NCBI RefSeq assembly: GCF_003641145.1
Contig: NZ_CP032744.1
Coordinates: forward strand, 1 to 64,000
Direction: 5' to 3'
Source of the DNA: Lactiplantibacillus paraplantarum
GTDB taxonomy: Bacteria; Bacillota; Bacilli; Lactobacillales; Lactobacillaceae
DNA length: 64,000 nucleotides
A model generated the notes under the pieces. It had not been told where the DNA came from. It saw nothing but the letters and a program-made list of their open reading frames with translations, and did not search any database. Numbering within the stretch: the first letter of the stretch is position 1; the number at the start of each line of letters is the position of its first letter. The position numbers were made by a program, and so were the translations under genes. Of this stretch, positions 58,704-64,000 are shown piece by piece.

Positions 58704-60119
58704 ATGTTGAGTCAAGTAAAATGGAAGGGCTTTCTTTTGCCGTTAGTCTTTGGAATTGGTCTCTGGTTACTTACACCACTACGACCGTTAGCGATTAGTA
58801 TTATCGCGTGGCATCTCTTTGCTATTTTTGTAGCAACGATTATTGCTTGTATCACCAAGCCGTTGCCGATGATGGCCGTCACGCTGATTGGGATTGTTGT
58901 CGCGACGTTAACGGGTGTTTTTACGATGGACGAAGTCGCGACCGGTTTTGGTAATTCGACAGCGTGGATGGTTGCCATGTGCATGTTCATGGCTGCTGGT
59001 TTTATCAAATCGGGACTTGGCAAGCGGATTGCTTATTTATTTGTCAGCTTATTTGGTAAACGCACGTTGAGTTTAGCGTACGCCCTATCCTTTGTTGATG
59101 CCGTGTTGGCGATTGGTATTCCCAGCAATAATGCGCGGGTCAATGGCATCATGTACCCAATCATTGATAATCTTTCTCGTGAAATGGGCTCTGACCCAAA
59201 ACAGGGGACCCAACGGAAATTAGGCTCATTTTTAGTTTTTACTGAGTATGAAGTTAATAATATTACATCAGGCCTATTTTTGACTGGCTTGGCTGGTAAC
59301 ATGGTTGCGATCGGCTTAGCCAAAATGCAGGGAATCACAGTGACCTGGATGCAGTGGTTCATGGCTGCCTGTGTTCCGGGAGTTTTATCGCTACTAATTA
59401 TTCCGTGGGTATTATATAAAGTTTATCCACCCGAAGTTAAGGAAACCCCCGATGCGCATCGCTGGGCAACGACACGGCTGACGGCTCTCGGAAAAATGAC
59501 CGCTAGTGAAAAAATTATGTCGGTAACATTTGTTTTAGCCATCATTTTATGGTTAGTTGGGACTAAGATTGGCATTGATGCTACCGAGGTTAGTTTTATT
59601 GCGGTCGTTATTTTACTAATTACCGGCGTATTAACCACCAAAGATTTGCTTAATGAAAATTTTGCTTGGAATATTTTAGTCTGGCTGTCAATCATTATGA
59701 TGATGTCCAAGAAGTTAATGACGTTAGGATTTTTCCCTTGGTTTTCAAAAACGTTGGGGCATTTACTGAACGGGATGAACTGGATTAGTGTTCTAATTAT
59801 TTTGTTTTTAGCCTATTTCTACTTACATTATATGTTTCCAAGTGTTTCAACGCAGATTTCAGCACTATACGCCGGCTTTTTATCCATCGCTATTGGTGCT
59901 GGCGTGCCCCACGTCTTGGCGGCTCTATTGTTGGCATTTGCTGGCTCAATCAACTTGTCTACGACGCCATATTCGGCAGGCCCTGCTGCATTACTATCAA
60001 GTACGGGTTATGTGACGAGTGCGGAGTGGTGGAAACTAAGCGCAATTGTGGGTGTCATTTTTAATATTATTTGGTTAGGTGGAGGGCTACTCTGGACGAA
60101 GTTATTAGGTTTGTGGTAA
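58704..60119 (+). CDS. DASS-family dicarboxylate/citrate transporter
   Basis: A 471-aa integral membrane protein (about 12 helices) of the divalent anion:sodium symporter family, with the signature SNNARVNGIMYPI and the symmetrical AGSINLSTTPYSAGPAALL. Typical substrates are C4-dicarboxylates, citrate or 2-oxoglutarate. ATG at 58704 follows GGAGGA. It is divergent from the reductase gene and could bring in its acceptor; a LysR gene lies directly downstream. Confidence 0.9.
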   Translation: MLSQVKWKGFLLPLVFGIGLWLLTPLRPLAISIIAWHLFAIFVATIIACITKPLPMMAVTLIGIVVATLTGVFTMDEVATGFGNSTAWMVAMCMFMAAGFIKSGLGKRIAYLFVSLFGKRTLSLAYALSFVDAVLAIGIPSNNARVNGIMYPIIDNLSREMGSDPKQGTQRKLGSFLVFTEYEVNNITSGLFLTGLAGNMVAIGLAKMQGITVTWMQWFMAACVPGVLSLLIIPWVLYKVYPPEVKETPDAHRWATTRLTALGKMTASEKIMSVTFVLAIILWLVGTKIGIDATEVSFIAVVILLITGVLTTKDLLNENFAWNILVWLSIIMMMSKKLMTLGFFPWFSKTLGHLLNGMNWISVLIILFLAYFYLHYMFPSVSTQISALYAGFLSIAIGAGVPHVLAALLLAFAGSINLSTTPYSAGPAALLSSTGYVTSAEWWKLSAIVGVIFNIIWLGGGLLWTKLLGLW

Positions 60120-60133
60120 ATACTTAATTATAA

Positions 60134-60176
60134 GCGGCAATTCGTGATCAGTACTGACTGCGAATTGCCGTTTATT
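60134..60176 (+). terminator. Terminator after the DASS gene
   Basis: The stem CGGCAATTCG pairs with CGAATTGCCG with a 14-nt loop and is followed by TTTATTT. Confidence 0.8.
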
Positions 60177-60224
60177 TAGTGTTAAAATTAGTCAGCAAGT
60201 AAAACTGAGCGTGGAGGTATTAAT

Positions 60225-61115
60225 GTGAATGAACGTGATTTGAAGTATTTCTGCTCATTAGTTGAGACGGGAAATTATACAGCCACAGCTACCCAGTTTC
60301 AGGTTACGCAACCCGCTATTTCGGCTGCTTTGAGACGTTTAGAGTCTGAATACCATGCGATCTTGTTAACACAGGCCAATCATCGAGCACAATTAGTAAC
60401 GACTGCGGCCGGGCGTACCTTGTATATTAAGGCTAGCCAACTTTTAAAGGCTTTTTCTCAAATGGCGTTAGAAGTTCAGCACGCTAATGAACGGCAGGTC
60501 CGATTGGGTTTTTCAAACGTAGCGGGTGGAATCTGGCTCCCACGGGTGATTAAAAAATTTATATCAGTTCACTTATTGGATCAAGTAACGACGACGATAG
60601 CTGATTCTGAAAAGTTATTAGTTGATTTGCGGAATGGTAAGTTAGATGCGGCCGTGTTTTCAACACTGCTGCCAGAACACTCGACTGATTTACGGGTGAG
60701 CATCTTAGAGGAGCATCAGTTGCAGGTTTTGGTTAATGTCAATAGTCCGCTAAGCCAGCTAGAGACAATTCGCGCAACTGATTTACAAGGCATACCAATT
60801 ATTGCTCGGCCCAAACACGCCTTGCCCCGGCTAGCGCTGGAACAGTATTGTCAGCGCGGTCGGATTAGCCCTAAGATTATTTATGAGGCGGCGACAAATG
60901 CGTTAGTTGAGGGACTGGTTGCCCAAAATATCGGTGTAGGGATGGTTATTGCAGGTTCCATCGTGTTAAGTGATCAGGTTGTGGGGATTCCATTGGCCCC
61001 TAAGGAACAATTACATTGCTACATGCAGCTGGCAGTCCGGAAGTCCTTTTTACCCAATACTAACCAGCAACAGTGCATAGATGTTTTGCGCCAAATTAGA
61101 CAAACATTCGTGTGA
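60225..61115 (+). CDS. LysR-family transcriptional regulator
   Basis: A 296-aa regulator with an N-terminal winged HTH (LKYFCSLVETGNYTATATQFQVTQPAISAALRRLESEYHAILLTQANHR) and a C-terminal periplasmic-binding-type effector domain. The GTG start at 60225 follows GGAGG. Position suggests control of the DASS transporter and/or flavoprotein reductase, inferred from neighbourhood only. Confidence 0.92.
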   Translation: MNERDLKYFCSLVETGNYTATATQFQVTQPAISAALRRLESEYHAILLTQANHRAQLVTTAAGRTLYIKASQLLKAFSQMALEVQHANERQVRLGFSNVAGGIWLPRVIKKFISVHLLDQVTTTIADSEKLLVDLRNGKLDAAVFSTLLPEHSTDLRVSILEEHQLQVLVNVNSPLSQLETIRATDLQGIPIIARPKHALPRLALEQYCQRGRISPKIIYEAATNALVEGLVAQNIGVGMVIAGSIVLSDQVVGIPLAPKEQLHCYMQLAVRKSFLPNTNQQQCIDVLRQIRQTFV

Positions 61116-61141
61116 CTGCCGTGTAAATGTTAAGACAGAAA

Positions 61142-61183
61142 AATAGCGTTCAGACCGGCAATCGTCAATCTAAACGCTATTAG
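61142..61183. terminator. Terminator between convergent lysR and flavodoxin genes
   Basis: AATAGCGTTCAGA pairs with TCTAAACGCTATT (one mismatch), A-rich on the left and T-flanked on the minus strand. Confidence 0.75.
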
Positions 61184-61188
61184 CTCAC

Positions 61189-61614
61189 TTATTGCGCCAA
61201 CATCTTCTGTGCAAATTCTTTAACGAGTTCAATCTGTTCAGCTTTGAGTTTACCCCCAGCACTGCCGATGATTTTCATGCCCTTGCCACCCATAACTTGA
61301 TGAAAATGGCCAATTACGGGGATGCCCTTTTCAGTTGCGATCTTTGTGAGGGCCTTGTCCGAAACCATTTCGGGTCCTCCTGAGGTGGTAAATAATGCGA
61401 TTTGCTTAACTTTCGTAGCATCTAAGCTTTTCATGAAAGCAGATGCCGATTTGTCGGGTTTTATAAAATAAGTTCCCCCGCCAAAGAAGAGCGTATCAGC
61501 TTGTTCAACGGGCGTGTCGATTGATTCTGCGGGGACGCCAGCCACGGTTGCGATTTGTTCGGCAAATGCCTGAGTATTACCATTACGAGTTTGATAACGA
61601 ATTGCTACTGTCAT
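61189..61614 (-). CDS. Flavodoxin-like protein
   Basis: A 141-aa FMN-binding electron carrier with the fold TVAIRYQTRNGNTQAFAEQIA, which carries the phosphate-binding T/S-x-N-G-N-T loop, then LFFGGGTYFIKPDKSASAFMKSL and IALFTTSGGPEMVSDKALTKIA. ATG at 61614 follows GGAGG with 8-nt spacing; a longer in-frame start at 61629 has no such support. Partner unknown. Confidence 0.85.
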   Translation of the reverse strand: MTVAIRYQTRNGNTQAFAEQIATVAGVPAESIDTPVEQADTLFFGGGTYFIKPDKSASAFMKSLDATKVKQIALFTTSGGPEMVSDKALTKIATEKGIPVIGHFHQVMGGKGMKIIGSAGGKLKAEQIELVKEFAQKMLAQ

Positions 61615-61829
61615 GGAAAAAACCTCCAATAAATAAATTAATGTAAATTAGGTGCTTATAATTAGTATGACAGTCATAGGCACGGACTGCCTAAGTTGGT
61701 ATACTATTGGTAACATCAATTCTAGTATAAATCGTTTTGAAATCGATTACAAAAATACTGGTGAAGTCAGTAATGGACTGTGAATCAGTGGCCACATGCC
61801 GGGTTACTGTTAATAGCATGATTGGTTAG

Positions 61830-62070
61830 ATAATGGAAATCGCTGATTATCCGAAAGATAATGAGTGGTGGCGAACCAATTACATCATTGATCATCGGGT
61901 TGTCGTGCTCAAACGATCGATTTTTATCCGGTAATTGATGGCGAAACACATTGAAGCACCGGCGTCGCGTTGGGTATTCAGCATCTTAATTACTTTGCTG
62001 AGGCTAATGGCGATGATTGAGGTTGGGGAGCGTCAGCAAGTTGGGGTCCACCCGGTATTAGTTGGGCCAG
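61830..62070 (+). pseudogene. Possible decayed coding remnant upstream of arsC
   Basis: Protein-like readings such as MEIADYPKDNEWWRTNYIIDHRVVVLKRSIFIR and STGVALGIQHLNYFAEANGDD are separated by stops and frame breaks. No family was recognised. The rest of 61630-61829 shows nothing. Confidence 0.25.
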
Positions 62071-62087
62071 AGAAAGGATGAGCGATC

Positions 62088-62507
62088 ATGCCTAAAATTT
62101 ATTTTTTATGTACGGGCAATGCTTGCCGTAGTCAAATGGCCGAGGGTTTTGCGCGACAATTATTAGGGTCAGCCTGGGAAGTTGCGAGTGCGGGCGTGGA
62201 AATTCACGGACTGAATCCGTTAGCTGTCCAGACAATGGCCGAAGTTGGCATTGATATTAGTGACCATACTTCTAAACTAATTGATGTGGCTTACCTTAAT
62301 CAGTGTCAGGTTGTTGTCACACTCTGTGGTGATGCACGTGATCGCTGTCCGGTGACCCCGCCTACAGTGATTAAGTACCATTGGCCACTGCCTGATCCTG
62401 CACGGGCTACTGGCGCGACTAATGAACGATTACAAGTCTTTCGGCAGGTACGTGATCAAATTAAGCTGAACGTGACGACCCTAGCGCAAACGTTAAGTCA
62501 GAACTAA
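62088..62507 (+). CDS. arsC: Arsenate reductase, thioredoxin-dependent (ArsC)
   Basis: A 139-aa low-molecular-weight-phosphatase-type ArsC. P-loop C-TGNAC-R at Cys8-Arg14, and the resolving Cys pair in [15 protein letters not shown] (Cys80 and Cys87), match the pI258-type triple-Cys mechanism (Cys10, Cys82, Cys89). WPLPDPA carries the phosphatase Asp. ATG at 62088 follows AAAGGATG. It stands alone here without arsB/arsR, so a housekeeping phosphatase role is also possible. Confidence 0.88.
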   Translation: MPKIYFLCTGNACRSQMAEGFARQLLGSAWEVASAGVEIHGLNPLAVQTMAEVGIDISDHTSKLIDVAYLNQCQVVVTLCGDARDRCPVTPPTVIKYHWPLPDPARATGATNERLQVFRQVRDQIKLNVTTLAQTLSQN

Positions 62508-62594
62508 GTTTCAAGTGCGGCCTCTGTTTATAAACAGGTGAGTTAGAGACGTTCAGTAATCGTTTGAAATTAAAATTGTGATATTTAAAATTCG

Positions 62595-62632
62595 AAGCTT
62601 CCAAGCTACTCAAGCTTGGAGGCTTTTTTGCT
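62595..62632 (+). terminator. Terminator after arsC region
   Basis: AAGCTTCCAAGCT pairs with AGCTTGGAGGCTT (one wobble) and is followed by TTTTTT. It lies about 90 bp beyond arsC. Confidence 0.85.
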
Positions 62633-62801
62633 GTCTGGATACGCGCTACTAGTAGTTCAGTGACTGGAGTAGCCAAGTTAGTTATATTTGTGAACGAAGA
62701 CACATGTATAAAACCTACATTTAATAGTGGTAAAAAGTAGTGTTTTTACCCATTACCTCGAAGAGACTGACGCGTTAATATGAAAGCGTAGTCAAGATGA
62801 A

Positions 62802-62813
62802 TGACCGGTCATC
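62802..62813. promoter_or_regulatory. 12-bp palindrome upstream of SDR/ADC operon
   Basis: ATGACCGGTCAT, a perfect palindrome about 64 bp before the SDR start, in a position suited to an operator. The regulator is unknown. Function is not established. Confidence 0.4.
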
Positions 62814-62876
62814 AGTTCAATAGGACTGTTCAAGTTAAAAAAATCACAATTTAGTTGGAGGAGGAATCAACGAATC

Positions 62877-63737
62877 ATGAAAGATTTTAAAGATAAGGTC
62901 ATGTTTATTACGGGTGCTGCACACGGATTTGGGCAAGTGATTGCTGAGGGTGCCGCCGATCGTGGTATGAAATTAGCCATGGTTGATATTGATGAACCGG
63001 CTTTGAAAGAGAGTTATCAGCACGTTCTCGACAAAGGTGCCGAGGCGTTGATGATTACAGCCGATGTTACTAAGGAAGCGAGTGTGGATGACGCTGTCGA
63101 ACAGGCAATGGAAAAATTTGGTCGCATTGACTTGCTGATCAATAATGCGGGAATCGCATTACCCGGCCGGATTTGGGAATTGCCGACTCGTGATTGGGAA
63201 TGGATCATGCATATCAATCTAATGAGTCAAGTCTATGCGATGAAGCGCATTATTCCCATTATGATTCAACAGAAAACCCACGCGGATATTCTTAACGTGG
63301 CTTCAATTGCCGGTTTGGTGGATACACCCGGAATGCCATCGTACCATGCCAGCAAGTTTGCTTCCGTAGGGATGACTGAGGCGACGGCTTATGATTTACA
63401 GCGTGCCGATATTGACATTGACATGCACGTGATGTGTCCAGGATTCGTGCAGACGGATCTCTATCACACTGAGAATCACCGACCAGCGCAATACAGTGAT
63501 CCAACGGACCCATATTATCAAAGTGAAGCGTACTTAAAGGGGCAACAGTTTGCGAAGTATGTTATTACCAATGGGAAACCGATTGATACGATTGCCGATA
63601 CCGTTTTTAAAGCCTTAGAGGATAACCGGTTTTATATTTTGACTCATCCCGAATATAACCCATTGATTGAAGATCGAGTTAAACGGATCGTCACGGATGG
63701 TGCACCAGACGTTCACATTATGGACGGGATTATGTAA
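62877..63737 (+). CDS. Short-chain dehydrogenase/reductase
   Basis: A 286-aa classical SDR with TGAAHGFGQ (NAD(P) loop), DI (VDIDEPA, suggesting NAD), NNAGIA, the catalytic Ser in NVASIAGLVDTPGMPSYHASKF (Tyr-x3-Lys). ATG follows GGAGGAGG. A 32-bp gap separates it from an acetoacetate decarboxylase-like gene, so they are probably co-transcribed and may handle related keto/alcohol substrates. Confidence 0.9.
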   Translation: MKDFKDKVMFITGAAHGFGQVIAEGAADRGMKLAMVDIDEPALKESYQHVLDKGAEALMITADVTKEASVDDAVEQAMEKFGRIDLLINNAGIALPGRIWELPTRDWEWIMHINLMSQVYAMKRIIPIMIQQKTHADILNVASIAGLVDTPGMPSYHASKFASVGMTEATAYDLQRADIDIDMHVMCPGFVQTDLYHTENHRPAQYSDPTDPYYQSEAYLKGQQFAKYVITNGKPIDTIADTVFKALEDNRFYILTHPEYNPLIEDRVKRIVTDGAPDVHIMDGIM

Positions 63738-63769
63738 CAATCGTCACGCAGACAAAGGAGTGTTTTACC

Positions 63770-64000
63770 ATGGCAAGTTTTATTGCAAGTGATCAGGATG
63801 TTAAGAACTTTTTGACGGCACCAAGCATGAATGACCAAGAAGGCATTGGGTTTGCTTATGCCACTGACGAAGCGGTGCTTAAGGCTTTAATTCCAGCTCC
63901 ATTAAAATTAATGGCACCGGTAGTTTGCGGCTATGTCGTTCATATGGGCAAACCAACCTTCAGTGCCCCATACCTTGAAGAAAGTCTATTTGCTCTCGTT
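63770..64000 (+). CDS. Acetoacetate decarboxylase-like protein (partial)
   Basis: ATG at 63770 after AAAGGAG starts an open frame that runs off the window end (77 codons seen). MASFIASDQDVKNFLTAPSMNDQEGIGFAYATDEAVLKALIPAPLKLMAPVVCGYVVHMGKPTFSAPYLEESLFALV fits the N-terminal half of the acetoacetate-decarboxylase fold (pattern LP.PL......A.V....M..P.FS.PY.E). The catalytic lysine lies beyond the window edge. Confidence 0.7.
   Translation, partial: MASFIASDQDVKNFLTAPSMNDQEGIGFAYATDEAVLKALIPAPLKLMAPVVCGYVVHMGKPTFSAPYLEESLFALV

Noticed and set aside
58616..58798. Short frame upstream of the DASS gene
   Set aside because: It overlaps the start of the DASS gene in another frame and has no ribosome binding site.

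Overview
The window starts at the chromosomal replication origin of a low-GC Gram-positive lactic acid bacterium. The order dnaA-dnaN-yaaA-recF-gyrB-gyrA-rpsF-ssb-rpsR-gdpP-rplI-dnaB, the glg glycogen operon, the walRKHIJ-htrA-rlmH block and the overall style fit the Lactiplantibacillus plantarum group (plantarum, pentosus or paraplantarum). The exact species is an inference and was not checked against a database.

Layout. 1-15.2 kb: oriC with DnaA boxes on both sides of dnaA, then replication, topoisomerase and ribosomal genes. 15.2-21.2 kb: a folded intergenic element, an MFS transporter whose 3' end carries a perfect parS site, proBA, and a peptide-binding lipoprotein preceded by a small ORF with two Cys-Cys pairs. 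21.4-31.4 kb: a tightly packed glycogen operon glgB-glgC-glgD-glgA-glgP plus a GH13 amylopullulanase. 31.6-38.2 kb: a HAD phosphatase, a minus-strand GH65 phosphorylase/beta-phosphoglucomutase pair, a flavin-binding protein, a cold-shock protein and tRNA-Lys, with three copies of a palindromic repeat between them. 38.5-46.9 kb: the WalRK operon, htrA and rlmH; rlmH is preceded by a second cluster of DnaA boxes.

From the rlmH 3' end onward the window is accessory. A near-copy of the rlmH 3' end lies 1.76 kb downstream, beyond a TauE/SafE permease gene, which resembles the attachment-site duplication left by SCC-type elements. Next come a divergent SDR/TetR pair with three identical-format operators, an IS256-family element that splits a nuclease-like gene with a clean 8-bp target duplication, a uracil-DNA-glycosylase-like protein, a nitroreductase and a QueD-like protein. 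A FusB-type EF-G-binding protein has a leader that looks like a complete translational attenuator (14-codon leader ORF plus mutually exclusive hairpins). The right end has a self-contained three-domain flavoprotein reductase with a DASS carboxylate carrier and a LysR regulator, a flavodoxin, an ArsC-type reductase, and an SDR followed by the start of an acetoacetate decarboxylase-like gene cut by the window edge.

The most interesting signals are regulatory and mobile: the fusB-like attenuator, the rlmH attachment-like duplication, the Cys-rich upstream ORF, the TetR operators, the dispersed palindromic repeats, the multibranched element near 15.4 kb, and the parS and DnaA-box sites. No rRNA gene or CRISPR array was seen.
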